Part shown: piece by piece, positions 17,469-25,356 of the stretch
Numbering within the stretch: the stretch's first letter is position 1
Layout of the letters: every line of letters begins with the position of its first letter
DNA from: Pseudofrankia coriaricola
GTDB taxonomy: Bacteria; Actinomycetota; Actinomycetes; Frankiales; Frankiaceae
DNA length: 64,000 bases
Direction of reading: 5' to 3'
Assembly (NCBI RefSeq): GCF_001854805.1
Contig: NZ_MBLO01000125.1
Span: forward strand, 1 to 64,000
Made by a program: the position numbers and the translations under genes
Notes under the pieces: generated by a model
Database searches by the model: none
What the model was told of the DNA's origin: nothing
The model's input: the letters and a program-made list of their open reading frames with translations, nothing else

Positions 17469-18884
17469 GTGCCCGACGGCCGGTTCGCGGTAGGTGTGGA
17501 GGTGGTCGTGCAGCTGGTCGCAGGCGGAGGCGAACCGTCCCCGAGCCACCAACAGCACGCCCGGCCGCTCGTACCCCGTCGAGTCGCGATGCTGTCGATG
17601 CACACCTCGCCGCTCGAGCAGCCCGGCACCGGCGACGCCGGCGGCCTCAACGTCTACGTCGTCGAGCTCTCCCGCCAGCTCGCCGCGCTGGGCACCGAGG
17701 TGGAGGTGTTCACCAGGGCGACGAGCAGCAGCCTGCCTCCGACCGCGCAGCTCCATCCCGGAGTGACGGTCCGGCACGTGCCGGCCGGCCCCTTCGAGGA
17801 GATGCAGCGCGCCGAGCTGCCCGCCTGGATCTGTGCCTTCACCGCGGACGTGCTGCGGGCCGAGGCGGAGCGCGAGCCCGGCTGGTTCGACCTGGTCCAC
17901 TCGCATTACTGGCTCTCCGGCCAGGTGGGGCTGACCGCGGCCCGCCGCTGGGGTGCTCCGCTCATCCACACCGCGCACACCCTGGCGAAGGTCAAGAACC
18001 GATCCCTGGCCGCGGGGGACCTTCCGGAGCCGACAGCGCGGGTGCTCGGCGAGCAGGAGGTGGTGGCCACCGCGACCCGGCTGGTTGCCTCGACCACGGA
18101 GGAGGCCCGCCACCTCGTCGAGCTCTACGGGGCGGACCCGCACGCGGTCGACGTGGTCGCGCCCGGCGTCGACCTGGAGGTGTTCCGGCCCGGCGAGCAG
18201 GCCGCGGCACGTCGACGGATCGGCATCCGGGCGGACGGTCACCTGCTGCTGTTCGTCGGGCGTATCCAGCCGCTGAAGGCGCCCGACCTGCTGTTGCACG
18301 CCACGGCCGAACTGCTGCGTCGCGACGGGCGGCTGCGCGAGTCGCTCACCGTCGCCGTGGTCGGCGGGCCGAGCGGCAGCGGGCTGGACCGACCGGACGC
18401 GCTGGTGAAGCTTGCCGCCGACCTCGGCATCTCCGATGTCATGCTGTTTCGCCCGCCGGTGCCGCGCGCCGAACTCGCCGACTGGTTCCGCGCGGCCACC
18501 GCCGTCATCGTCCCCAGCCACAGCGAGAGCTTCGGGCTGGTCGCGATCGAGGCGCAGGCCTGTGGCACGCCGGTGGTCGCCGCCGCCGTCGGTGGGCTGC
18601 GCACCGCCGTCGCCGACGGGCATTCGGGGGTGCTGGTCGGGGACCGCGACCCGTCCGCGTACGCGGACGTACTGGCCAGGCTGCTGGCCCAGCCCGGCTG
18701 GCGGCGCCGGCTGTCGGCCGGCGCCCGAGCCCACGCGTCCGGCTTCGGCTGGTCGGCGACCGCGGCGGGCGTGCTCACCGCCTACGACGCCGCTCTCTCC
18801 CCCGCGCCAGGCGTCTCGGTGCCGATGCCGATGCCGGTGACACGGTCGCGCGGACGGCGCAGGCTGACTGGCAGCGCACACTGA
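17469..18884 (+). CDS. mshA: D-inositol-3-phosphate glycosyltransferase MshA
   Basis: 471 residues. MshA joins GlcNAc from UDP-GlcNAc to 1L-myo-inositol-3-phosphate, the first step of mycothiol synthesis. Recognisable parts are [30 protein letters not shown] (substrate loop), [13 protein letters not shown], the phosphate-binding KNRSLA region, [13 protein letters not shown], and the GT4 EX7E motif [23 protein letters not shown] 17469 is the first in-frame start; later GTGs are possible. The next gene is ybjN-like, the same order as Rv0486-Rv0487 in M. tuberculosis. mshD lies 11 kb to the right. Confidence 0.93.
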   Translation: MPDGRFAVGVEVVVQLVAGGGEPSPSHQQHARPLVPRRVAMLSMHTSPLEQPGTGDAGGLNVYVVELSRQLAALGTEVEVFTRATSSSLPPTAQLHPGVTVRHVPAGPFEEMQRAELPAWICAFTADVLRAEAEREPGWFDLVHSHYWLSGQVGLTAARRWGAPLIHTAHTLAKVKNRSLAAGDLPEPTARVLGEQEVVATATRLVASTTEEARHLVELYGADPHAVDVVAPGVDLEVFRPGEQAAARRRIGIRADGHLLLFVGRIQPLKAPDLLLHATAELLRRDGRLRESLTVAVVGGPSGSGLDRPDALVKLAADLGISDVMLFRPPVPRAELADWFRAATAVIVPSHSESFGLVAIEAQACGTPVVAAAVGGLRTAVADGHSGVLVGDRDPSAYADVLARLLAQPGWRRRLSAGARAHASGFGWSATAAGVLTAYDAALSPAPGVSVPMPMPVTRSRGRRRLTGSAH

Positions 18885-18984
18885 ACAGCACGCCGAACGT
18901 CGAGTGGTCCACGTCCGGCCAAGCACGCCGCTGGCAACCAGGACCGGCAGTATGAGCGGTCAAAACCAGGGAAGGTTCTCGGTC

Positions 18985-19500
18985 ATGACCGTGACATCTG
19001 TGGGCACAGTGGGGCGGATCGACGAGGCTGAGCGCGCCCGGCTGGACGGAGTGATCAAGGACGCGCTCGACGATCTGGGGCTGGCCTACGAGCACCCCGG
19101 GGTCGGAACGTTCCTGGTCACGCTCGAAGGCGAACACAAGCTGCGGACGATGACCTGGGTCGTCGTTCAGGACCACACGCTGCTCGTCGAGGCGTTCTTC
19201 ATGCGCAAGCCGGCGGAGAACGTCGCCGGGACCTACGGGTTCCTGCTCAGCCGTAACGCGAAGACCTACGGCGTGCACTTCTCCATCGACCGGATCGGCG
19301 ACATCTTCCTCACCGGCCAGGTACCGCTGACGGCGGTCAACGCCGACGAGATCGACCGGCTGCTCGGCTGCGCCCGCACCTACGCCGACGAGAACTTCGA
19401 CCCGGCGATCGCGCTCGGCTTCGCCCAGGCGGTCGCCCGGGAGAAGGCCTGGCGGGCCAAGGTCGCCACCGAGGCCCGAGCCGCCCGCGCCCAAGACTAG
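18985..19500 (+). CDS. YbjN-domain protein
   Basis: 171 residues. The family (type III secretion chaperone-like fold) is common in actinobacteria and lacks a defined role. Core: TFLVTLEGEHKLRTMTWVVVQDHTLLVEAFFMRKPAENVAGTYGFLLSRN. ATG 18985 has GGAAGG at good spacing; ATG 18952 would add 11 residues with a weaker site. Neighbour of mshA as in mycobacteria. Confidence 0.85.
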   Translation: MTVTSVGTVGRIDEAERARLDGVIKDALDDLGLAYEHPGVGTFLVTLEGEHKLRTMTWVVVQDHTLLVEAFFMRKPAENVAGTYGFLLSRNAKTYGVHFSIDRIGDIFLTGQVPLTAVNADEIDRLLGCARTYADENFDPAIALGFAQAVAREKAWRAKVATEARAARAQD

Positions 19501-19599
19501 ACCCCTCGCGGATCCGAGGGGGATCCTGTCACGGATCCGGGAGGAACCCGGACCCCCTGGGGGTACAGCCCTTCCGATCAGCCAGGACTCGAGGCCAGC

Positions 19600-19702
19600 C
19601 CTAGGCCAAAGTCGCTCCCCCGGAAGATCGGCTGGCGCCGATCTTCCGGGGACCCCTGCGGCGATGATGGCGGAGCCTCGCGTGGCCGGAGGCCGTCAGA
19701 CA
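19600..19702 (-). repeat. 103-bp dispersed repeat, copy 1 (3' of nitrobindin gene)
   Basis: Nearly identical to 25246-25349, differing by one C in a run. It contains the hairpin CCGGAAGATCGGC - TGGC - GCCGATCTTCCGG (13-bp arms). It ends five bases from the stop codon of the minus-strand gene at 19707; copy 2 sits in the same place relative to its gene. Confidence 0.92.
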
Positions 19703-19706
19703 CGGC

Positions 19707-20261
19707 CTAGTCCTCGACCTTCCGGAGCCGGGCGGACAGGTGGGGCTGGAGCGGCTTGCCGCCGGATTCCATGTCGATCGCGTAGGCGAGGTCGCCGCCC
19801 TCGACGATGCCGTAGAGCCGGACCGAACGGGTGACGTCGCGGGCGGTCGCGGTCCGGATGACGACGTTCGAGTCCAGCTCGATCCTGGTGCCGTCCAGCG
19901 TGCCGACGTAGATCTCGGCGATGCCGAACGGGTGAGCGAGGGCAACCTCGACGATCCTGCCGCCAGGCTTGTCCGGGTCGTCCTGCACCCGCCAGAAGCC
20001 GGTCTCGGTGGCCAGCGGGCTCCCCGGCTCACGGCCGTCGCGCGGCTCGTCGGCCCACCAGGTCGTCGACGCGTAGGCGAGCGCCGGCCGGCCGGCCGAC
20101 AGGAAGGTGATCTCCTGTTCGTAGCGGAAGTCCGGCAGGTCCTCGTAGCCGCCGACACCCTCGCCGTGCCAGGTGCCGACCAGAAAGGCCAACGGCGCGA
20201 GGCTGGGGTGCAGGTCTGGGACCGACGCCCCGCTCCGCGCTGGGCCGGTCGTGCTCGCCAC
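19707..20261 (-). CDS. Nitrobindin-like heme protein (FABP family, DUF1794)
   Basis: 184 residues. The beta-barrel start FLVGTWHGEGVGGYEDLPDFRYEQEITF contains the GxWxGxGxGxY signature, and LQPHLSARLRKVED near the end supplies the histidine that binds heme iron in nitrobindins (Mtb Rv0813c/Rv2717c class). Members bind ferric heme and can isomerise peroxynitrite; ligand use here is inference. GTG 20261 is preceded by GAGGAGA. In mycobacteria Rv0813c lies beside the sulfurtransferase genes, as here. Confidence 0.88.
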   Translation of the reverse strand: MASTTGPARSGASVPDLHPSLAPLAFLVGTWHGEGVGGYEDLPDFRYEQEITFLSAGRPALAYASTTWWADEPRDGREPGSPLATETGFWRVQDDPDKPGGRIVEVALAHPFGIAEIYVGTLDGTRIELDSNVVIRTATARDVTRSVRLYGIVEGGDLAYAIDMESGGKPLQPHLSARLRKVED

Positions 20262-20360
20262 CTGAATTCTCCTCGCGTCACGGCGCCTGTCGGCGGCATC
20301 CTTGGGGCATGCCCGAGAGGCAGGATCGCATCCTGTTCGGGCAGGTCGGCTTCGGGCAGG

Positions 20361-20459
20361 TCAGCGCTGGCCCTGGTAGAGCCTGTAGGCCACGTACACC
20401 GAGCACCACGCGATCAGCAGCGCGGCCGCCGCCAACAGTCCTGTGAAGACGTACTGCAC
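20361..20459 (-). CDS. Predicted 32-residue single-span membrane protein
   Basis: Reading from GTG 20459: QYVFTGLLAAAALLIAWCSV then YVAYRLYQGQR. This gives one hydrophobic helix of about 20 residues with a basic C-terminus. GGGAG lies about 7 bases before the start. It lies 99 bp upstream of the nitrobindin gene on the same strand and could be its first cistron. The evidence is composition and a ribosome site only. Confidence 0.45.
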   Translation of the reverse strand: MQYVFTGLLAAAALLIAWCSVYVAYRLYQGQR

Positions 20460-20550
20460 GGCGCTCCCGCCAAATCTGCCGAACGGCGTAGTTGGACGAC
20501 CTCACGACCTTAAGGGACCGGGATCCGGTTGGTGGCGACCGGCAGCTGTG

Positions 20551-20756
20551 TTGATGGTTCGCTCCGTCCGGGCACGGCGCTCCGGCCCCTTACTCGCTTC
20601 GCTCCCAAGGGACCTCCGCGCCGTGTCCTCCTCCGCTCACGTGCGCTACGGCGACCTCCGCTGCGGCCCAACCACGTTCGCTTCGCTCCGTGGCCGGGCC
20701 TCCGCGGAGGCGCGCCTCCGCGCCAGCTCGGGTGCGTCACGCTTGACCGTCGCGAG
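20551..20756 (-). repeat. GAGCGAAGCGA-hairpin repeat, copy R4
   Basis: On the minus strand the loops are at 20678-20688 (stem CCACG/CGTGG) and 20594-20604 (stem CCCTT/AAGGG). Same orientation as R1. No plus-strand gene precedes it, so it breaks the 3'-end rule seen for other copies. Confidence 0.85.
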
Positions 20757-20920
20757 ACCACAGCACGCACCTGCGGGGCCACGTCGCTTCGCTCGTGGGG
20801 TGGCCTTCGTGCCTGATCGGTACGGAAGGCGACCAGCCCCAGCCCAGAGTCCACGAGCGAAGCGACGTGATTCCCGCAAGGGTCTGGCCCCCGGATCGGG
20901 CCGGTCCTGGATTGGTTCCG
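20757..20920. repeat. Spacer between R4 and R5 with extra hairpin loops
   Basis: Holds loops at 20784-20794 (minus strand) and 20855-20865 (plus strand), each between CCAC/GTGG or CAC/GTG stems. It is alignable in parts with 4521-4734 (for example CCTGATCGGT in both). Confidence 0.65.
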
Positions 20921-21145
20921 TTCAAGCGAGAGGCGACCGAGCTGGCGCGGAGGCGCGCCTCCGCGGAGGCCCTCCTACGAGCGAAGCGACGTAGGGGGGC
21001 CGCAGCGGAGGTCGCCGCAGCGCACGTGAGCGGAGGAGGACGGCGCGCGGAGGTCCCGTGGGAGCGAAGCGAGTACGGGGCCGGAGCGCGCCGCCCGCAC
21101 GGAGCGAACCAGAAACAACCTTCCACCCCGACCCCCGCCAAAACC
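20921..21145 (+). repeat. GAGCGAAGCGA-hairpin repeat, copy R5
   Basis: Loops at 20979-20989 (stem CCTAC/GTAGG) and 21062-21072 (stem CCCGT/ACGGG). It ends in GGAGCGAACCAGAAACAACC, as R2 does, and the similarity to R2 runs on for another 40 bp. It stops just before the thioredoxin gene. Confidence 0.85.
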
Positions 21146-21167
21146 ATCTCGGCCGGGAGCGAGGCTC

Positions 21168-21815
21168 GTGCGGGCGTTGCTGGGAATTCCGGGGCGGCCG
21201 GCGGTCATTGTGGCTGTCGTGACAGGACTGTGGGCGCTGGTGGCGGCGGTCGTCGTCGCGACCGCGATCGGGGTGACCCTGCGTCGTCGGGACGGTCGCT
21301 TCCGGCCGGCGCGCGGCGCGCGGAACGGACGCCCCACGACCGCCCTCGGCGGCGCGGAGTACCAAGACGTGGCCTCGGACCCGGCCGGCTCGCCGGCTGA
21401 GGACCCGACGGCTGAGGACCCGCCGGTAACCGCCGCGACCATGACGCTTGCTGAGCCGCCGGTGGCGCCACCGACCGAGTCGCTCGCGGGCGAGCTCACG
21501 TCGCTCGGCCGGGAGGCCGGGGAGCGGGCCACGCTGTTGCAGTTCTCCACCGCGTTCTGCGCGCCTTGCCGAACGACCCGGACGGTACTTGCCGACGTGG
21601 CTCGGATCGTGCCGGGCGTGGCGCATGTCGAGGTCGACGCGGAGGACAACCTCGAGCTGGTGCGCCAGCTGGGGATCCGCCGGACGCCGACGGTGCTGGT
21701 GCTCGACGGTCATGCGCGGGAGATCAGCAGGGCGAGCGGCGCGCCGCCGAGCCGGGCGGCCGTGATCGCCGCGCTGGGCCCGGTCGCCACCGAGTCCGAA
21801 CCCATGGAGCCGTAG
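21168..21815 (+). CDS. Membrane-anchored thioredoxin-like protein
   Basis: 215 residues. An N-terminal helix (PAVIVAVVTGLWALVAAVVVATAIG) is followed by an alanine/proline/threonine-rich linker to about residue 105 and then a thioredoxin domain with redox motif FCAPCR and cis-proline RRTPTVLVLDG. In M. tuberculosis the matching gene is Rv0816c (thiX), next to the sulfurtransferase genes. It probably reduces a sulfur-transfer partner at the membrane. The start is GTG 21168. Confidence 0.88.
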   Translation: MRALLGIPGRPAVIVAVVTGLWALVAAVVVATAIGVTLRRRDGRFRPARGARNGRPTTALGGAEYQDVASDPAGSPAEDPTAEDPPVTAATMTLAEPPVAPPTESLAGELTSLGREAGERATLLQFSTAFCAPCRTTRTVLADVARIVPGVAHVEVDAEDNLELVRQLGIRRTPTVLVLDGHAREISRASGAPPSRAAVIAALGPVATESEPMEP

Positions 21816-21984
21816 TGGCGCGGCTGAGTCCAGCGCCTGCTCACCGGCCACTCGGCCCGTTCCGCCCCTGGACGCCGCGGGAGAACGGGCATCACCCCAC
21901 CCCCGGGGGACAGCCACGGGACGGCCTCTGGAAAAATCACTCGATTCGGGCCACAACCGTTAACACCTGCGTGACGTTCGCTGC

Positions 21985-21999
21985 TAACGTGGCACCGTT
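21985..21999 (+). promoter_or_regulatory. Candidate -10 element for a leaderless leader-peptide mRNA
   Basis: TAACGT at 21985-21990 is 9 bases before the ATG at 22000, so transcription would begin at or next to the A of the start codon. No ribosome site precedes that ATG. This fits the leaderless small ORFs described upstream of the same operon type in mycobacteria. Confidence 0.45.
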
Positions 22000-22077
22000 A
22001 TGTTCTCGACACACCTGATCAAGCGCCGCGCGGTGGACCTTTGCCGCGTGAGCAGCTGCTTGTGTCGACTTTCCTGA
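22000..22077 (+). CDS. Polycysteine leader peptide, cysteine-responsive attenuator
   Basis: A 25-codon ORF starting MFSTHLIKRRAVDLCRVSSC and ending in LCRLS, with three cysteine codons in the last twelve. The RRxVDLxRVxSxxC pattern is the mark of actinobacterial sulfur-gene leader peptides. In mycobacteria, leaderless polycysteine small ORFs are known to sense Cys-tRNA shortage by ribosome stalling ahead of the sulfurtransferase (cysA2/sseC) operon. Here it stands 190 bp before DUF4395-sulfurtransferase-DUF1416, with a long-range stem between. The function is transferred by pattern and position. Confidence 0.8.
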   Translation: MFSTHLIKRRAVDLCRVSSCLCRLS

Positions 22078-22108
22078 TTGGGCACTAGCCCAGGCATGCC
22101 CGCGGCCC

Positions 22109-22207
22109 GCGGGTGCCCGCCAGACCGACGCCAAGGTTCCTGCTAGATCGGCGAAGCCGAACCGGCAGATCGGCGGTCTGGGGGCCAGCGGCCAGGCGGG
22201 CACCCGC
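22109..22207 (+). promoter_or_regulatory. Long-range stem between leader peptide and operon
   Basis: GCGGGTGCCCGCC (22109-22121) pairs exactly with GGCGGGCACCCGC (22195-22207), and the bases next to the left arm, AGACCG, can pair with CGGTCT near 22173-22178. It would form downstream of the cysteine codons and is placed to hide or expose the translation or termination signals of DUF4395. Confidence 0.6.
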
Positions 22208-22267
22208 CACAGCGACGGCAGACCCGGCCCTACCCGTCTCCGCCCCGCCTATCAGGAGAAGATCCCT

Positions 22268-22687
22268 GTGGTTGACCCCAGAGGTCTGCGGTTTGCCGCG
22301 ACCATCACCACGGTCGTCCTGGCCGTCGCCCTGGTCACCGCCAATCCATGGGTGCTGCTGGCGCAGCTGGCTGTCTTCGCCGTCGGCGCACTGGGCGGCG
22401 TACGCCGCGCACCGTACGCGCTGGTCTTCCGGCGCCTGATCAGGCCGCGGCTGGGGCCTCCGGCCACCACCGAGGACCCTGCTCCGCCTCGGTTCGCCCA
22501 GGCCGTCGGGGCCGTCTTCGCCGCTGTCGGCGTCGTCGGGTTCCTGACCGGGCTCGACGTGCTGGGCTATGTGGCAACGGCCTTCGCCTTCGCCGCCGCC
22601 TTCCTGAACGCCGCCTTCGAGTTTTGCCTCGGTTGTCACCTTTATCTGTTCATCCGAACCACTACCGCGAGAGGAGCGCGCGCATGA
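22268..22687 (+). CDS. DUF4395 membrane protein
   Basis: 139 residues with about four hydrophobic helices and a conserved C-terminal FCLGCHLYLF. The CxxC suggests a redox or sulfur-handling role at the membrane. GTG 22268 has AGGAG upstream. The stop overlaps the ATG of the sulfurtransferase (ATGA at 22684), so translation is coupled. The family regularly accompanies thioredoxin and sulfurtransferase genes; no activity is established. Confidence 0.85.
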   Translation: MVDPRGLRFAATITTVVLAVALVTANPWVLLAQLAVFAVGALGGVRRAPYALVFRRLIRPRLGPPATTEDPAPPRFAQAVGAVFAAVGVVGFLTGLDVLGYVATAFAFAAAFLNAAFEFCLGCHLYLFIRTTTARGARA

Positions 22688-23517
22688 GCCGCGAGCAGGC
22701 ACTGGTCGACGCGACATGGGCCGAGGCGCACCTGACCGACCCGTCGGTCGTGTTCGTCGAGGTCGACGAGGACGTGTCCGCGTACGACAAGGGCCACATC
22801 CCGGGCGCCGTCCGGCTGGACTGGAAGTCCGAGCTGCAGGACCCGGTCATCCGTGACTTCGTCAACAAGGAGGCCTTCGAGGCCCTCCTGTCCGGCAAGG
22901 GCGTCTCGAACGACCAGACCGTCGTGCTCTACGGCGGGAACAACAACTGGTTCGCCGCGTACGCCTACTGGTACTTCAGCCTCTACGGGCACGCCGACGT
23001 CCGGCTGCTCAACGGCGGCCGCAAGAAGTGGGAGCTCGACAGCCGCGAGCTGACCACCGAGGTCGCGGGGCGGCCGGCGACCCAGTACAAGGCCAAGGAG
23101 GCGCGCACCGACATCCGCGCCTTCCGCGACGAGGTCATCGCCGCGATCGGCGAGAAGGCGCTCGTCGACGTGCGGTCGCCAGACGAGTTCTCCGGCAAGC
23201 TGCTCGCCCCGGCGCACCTGCCGCAGGAGCAGTCGCAGAAGGCCGGGCACATCCCGACCGCGAAGAACATCCCGTGGGCGAAGACCGCCAACGAGGACGG
23301 CACCTTCAAGAGCAACGACGAGCTCACCGCCCTCTACAACGAGGCGGGCGTCGACCTCTCCAAGGAGATCATCGCCTACTGCCGGATCGGTGAGCGTTCC
23401 GCGCACACCTGGTTCGCGCTGCACGAGCTGCTCGGCCTGCCGGGCGTGAAGAACTACGACGGCTCCTGGACCGAGTACGGGGCGCTGGTCGGCGTGCCGA
23501 TCGAGAAGGGCGCCTGA
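22684..23517 (+). CDS. Thiosulfate sulfurtransferase (rhodanese), CysA2-like
   Basis: 277 residues in two rhodanese domains. The C-terminal domain carries the active loop YCRIGERS with the catalytic cysteine that forms a persulfide. The N-terminal domain has VVLYGGNNNWFAAYAYWYFSLYGH and is inactive, as usual. The close similarity to the mycobacterial Rv0815c/CysA2 group and the following DUF1416 gene define the conserved pair. It transfers sulfane sulfur from thiosulfate or related donors. It is controlled by the cysteine leader upstream. Confidence 0.93.
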   Translation: MSREQALVDATWAEAHLTDPSVVFVEVDEDVSAYDKGHIPGAVRLDWKSELQDPVIRDFVNKEAFEALLSGKGVSNDQTVVLYGGNNNWFAAYAYWYFSLYGHADVRLLNGGRKKWELDSRELTTEVAGRPATQYKAKEARTDIRAFRDEVIAAIGEKALVDVRSPDEFSGKLLAPAHLPQEQSQKAGHIPTAKNIPWAKTANEDGTFKSNDELTALYNEAGVDLSKEIIAYCRIGERSAHTWFALHELLGLPGVKNYDGSWTEYGALVGVPIEKGA

Positions 23518-23519
23518 GC

Positions 23520-23819
23520 ATGTGCGGAGCCATCGCTGGCGGGCCGTCGACGGAAGGAATTGACGTGGCCAAGGAAACCGTGATCCAGGGGATCGTCGTC
23601 AAGGGCGGCGAGCCGGTGTCGTCCGGCTACGCGCGGCTGCTCGACGAGGGCGGCGACTTCACCGCCGAGGTTCCACTGTCCGCCACCGGCCAGTTCCGGT
23701 TCTTCGCCCGCCCGGGTACCTGGACCGTGCGCGCACTGGTGCCAGGCGGAAGCGGCGAGCAGAAAGTGTTCGCCCGTCAGGGCGAGCCGGTCGACGCCCA
23801 GGTCGAGATCTCGGCCTGA
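23520..23819 (+). CDS. DUF1416 protein (SseC-like)
   Basis: 99 residues beginning MCGAIAGGPSTEG; a transthyretin-like beta fold is suggested by IQGIVVKGGEPVSSGYARLLDEGGDFTAEVPLSATGQFRFFARPGTWTVRALV. It always follows the CysA2-type sulfurtransferase in actinobacteria (Rv0814c SseC2 in M. tuberculosis) and is thought to assist it. Only two bases separate the genes. Confidence 0.9.
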   Translation: MCGAIAGGPSTEGIDVAKETVIQGIVVKGGEPVSSGYARLLDEGGDFTAEVPLSATGQFRFFARPGTWTVRALVPGGSGEQKVFARQGEPVDAQVEISA

Positions 23820-23995
23820 GGCGTGCGGCGTACGGGCGCTGAACGCGCCGCCCTGCCTCTCGGACGCTGAGCGTCCTCGTTGCGTGGTGCCCGGTACAGG
23901 TGTGTGGCGGTGGCCGGCCTGATTCCGGGCTGACGAGGTGGATCGGCTGGCGCTGCGCCAATGCGCCGTCGCCCCGGGTGGCCGGGTCTCACAGG
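23820..23995 (+). repeat. 3'-end repeat family 2, copy a (after DUF1416 gene)
   Basis: Begins at the stop codon. Shared blocks are GGTGCCCGGTACAGGTGTGT then GGCGGTGGC near 23886-23915, CGGGCTGACGAGGTGG near 23926-23942, and GGCGCTGCGCCAATGCGCCG near 23949-23969. Copies with the same order follow four other genes here. Confidence 0.7.
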
Positions 23996-24003
23996 CACGA
24001 AAG

Positions 24004-24043
24004 ACGAAGGCGGTAGAGGGTGGACCCTCTACCGCCTTCGTCA
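24004..24043 (+). terminator. Strong terminator of the sulfurtransferase operon
   Basis: Perfect 18-bp arms 24004-24021 and 24026-24043 with loop TGGA, followed by ACGTTTC. It could also serve the convergent small gene that ends at 24109. Confidence 0.9.
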
Positions 24044-24108
24044 CGTTTCAGCTCTCCGCGGCCACCGGCGCGACGCGTCCGATCGAACAAAGATCCGCGA
24101 GAGCTCGC

Positions 24109-24321
24109 CTACGTGGGGCGGCGCGGAGTGGGGATCGAGGGCGGTCCGGGTGGGGCCGCGAGGACCATCGGGCGGACCGTGAAATGTCGCATCTCGTTGT
24201 CGACGGCGAACGTGGCGGCGGCCCCGCGGTCGGGAAAGGGCGCGACAACCTGCCGGACGTCCTGGCGTCCGGCGCCGTCGTACTGAATCACCGCGTACAG
24301 ACTCTGCGCCTCGGACATCAT
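24109..24321 (-). CDS. Small hypothetical protein
   Basis: About 70 residues: SEAQSLYAVIQYDGAGRQDV then RQVVAPFPDRGAAATFAVDNEMRHFTVRPMVL and a proline-rich end. The regular beta-alpha-beta character and normal actinobacterial codon use suggest a real gene. It is unrelated to the repeats on both sides. The start is uncertain (24321, 24318 or 24339). I do not recognise a family. Confidence 0.5.
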   Translation of the reverse strand: MMSEAQSLYAVIQYDGAGRQDVRQVVAPFPDRGAAATFAVDNEMRHFTVRPMVLAAPPGPPSIPTPRRPT

Positions 24322-24852
24322 ATGATCATCTAACCTCATCCACGCAAAGTCACGGGATGGGCACCGAGTGTCCCCGTTGTGGTCCGTACCAGCATGACCA
24401 AGCCATCCATCAGCGGGTACGCCAACGCCCACCCGTTTGGTGGCAGCGTTTTGGCGCAGCACCAACGCAACCACCGCGGGAGGGCGCCCAGCGCCCGGCA
24501 TGAGGCGAGCGCGCACAGCGCCCCGCCTCAACAGCGCTTTGGCGCAGCGCCAACGCAACCACCACACCGGCCCCCACGCCAGACCAGCCACCGCCATACA
24601 CCTGTATCCGGAACCACGCGGGGAGGGCACCGAGTGTCCCCGTTGTGGTCCGTACCAGTGTGACCAAGCCATCCATCAGCGGCGGCGTACACCAACGCCC
24701 ACCCGGTTGGTGCCAGCGCTTTGGCGCAGCGCCAACGCAACCACCACACCGGCCCCCACGCCAGACCAGCCACCGCCATACACCTGTATCCGGAACCACG
24801 CGGGGAGGGCGCCCTGGCGCCCGACATGAGGCAGGCGCGTATAGCGCCCTGC
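24322..24852 (-). repeat. 3'-end repeat family 2, copy b, locally amplified
   Basis: On the minus strand, starting at the DsrE gene stop, it reads hairpin, then CGTGGTTCCGGATACAGGTG and TGGCGGTGGC, then GTTGCGTTGGCGCTGCGCCAA. This unit occurs at 24717-24815 and again at 24537-24635, 180 bp apart and almost identical; a third part-copy lies near 24450-24480. A second module, CACCGAGTGTCCCCGTTGTG plus 40 bp more, occurs at 24362 and 24627. Confidence 0.8.
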
Positions 24853-24853
24853 C

Positions 24854-25216
24854 TCAGTAGACGAGGGCCTGTACGCCGTCCTGCATGGCCTCGGCCACGA
24901 AGGTGGCGGCTCCCGCGATCCGGATCCCGTCGATCACGTCATCTGGGCCGATCGAACGGCGGGCCGCGCACTGCGTACACAGCGTTACCCGACCGGCCGT
25001 GAGCACCACCTCAAGGAGGTCGGGCAGCGGCGCCGCTTCCGGCAGGCTGAACTCGGCTGCCCGGCCCGGCAGCGCGAACCAGGCCGACTCACCGGTCAGC
25101 CACAGCGATACGTCCACGCCGCTGCTGGCCGCCACGGAGGCGACGGTGAACGCCTGTGAGCAGCGCTCCGGCGCATCCATCCCGGCGGTCACCTTGATGA
25201 CGAGCGATCGACTCAT
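24854..25216 (-). CDS. DsrE-family sulfur-relay protein
   Basis: 120 residues. The family carries persulfides in sulfur-relay systems. The pattern SLVIKVTAGMDAPERCSQAFTVASVAASSGVDVSLWLTGESAWF and a CxxC in TLCTQCAARRSI fit, with the usual acidic C-terminus. It sits among sulfurtransferase, thioredoxin and MoaD-like genes, so it probably passes sulfur among them. It is downstream of the LmeA-like gene on the same strand. Confidence 0.85.
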   Translation of the reverse strand: MSRSLVIKVTAGMDAPERCSQAFTVASVAASSGVDVSLWLTGESAWFALPGRAAEFSLPEAAPLPDLLEVVLTAGRVTLCTQCAARRSIGPDDVIDGIRIAGAATFVAEAMQDGVQALVY

Positions 25217-25245
25217 GCGACCAGTTTCCACCGCCGTCGCCGCGG

Positions 25246-25349
25246 CCTAGGCCAAAGTCGCTCCCCCCGGAAGATCGGCTGGCGCCGATCTTCCGGGGAC
25301 CCCTGCGGCGATGATGGCGGAGCCTCGCGTGGCCGGAGGCCGTCAGACA
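25246..25349 (-). repeat. 103-bp dispersed repeat, copy 2 (3' of LmeA-like gene)
   Basis: Matches 19600-19702 with one extra C. It carries the same 13-bp-arm hairpin and ends 7 bp from the minus-strand stop codon at 25357. Confidence 0.92.
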
Positions 25350-25356
25350 GGACCTA

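Noticed and set aside
24358-24829. Possible zinc-ribbon peptides (ECPRCGPYQCDQAIH) in the repeat block
   Set aside because: The segment is part of duplicated repeat family 2, lacks ribosome sites, and its frame is not kept between copies.
24322-24852. CRISPR-like array suggested by regularly spaced repeats
   Set aside because: Units are about 100-180 bp, too long and without unique spacers of constant size; no cas genes are nearby.
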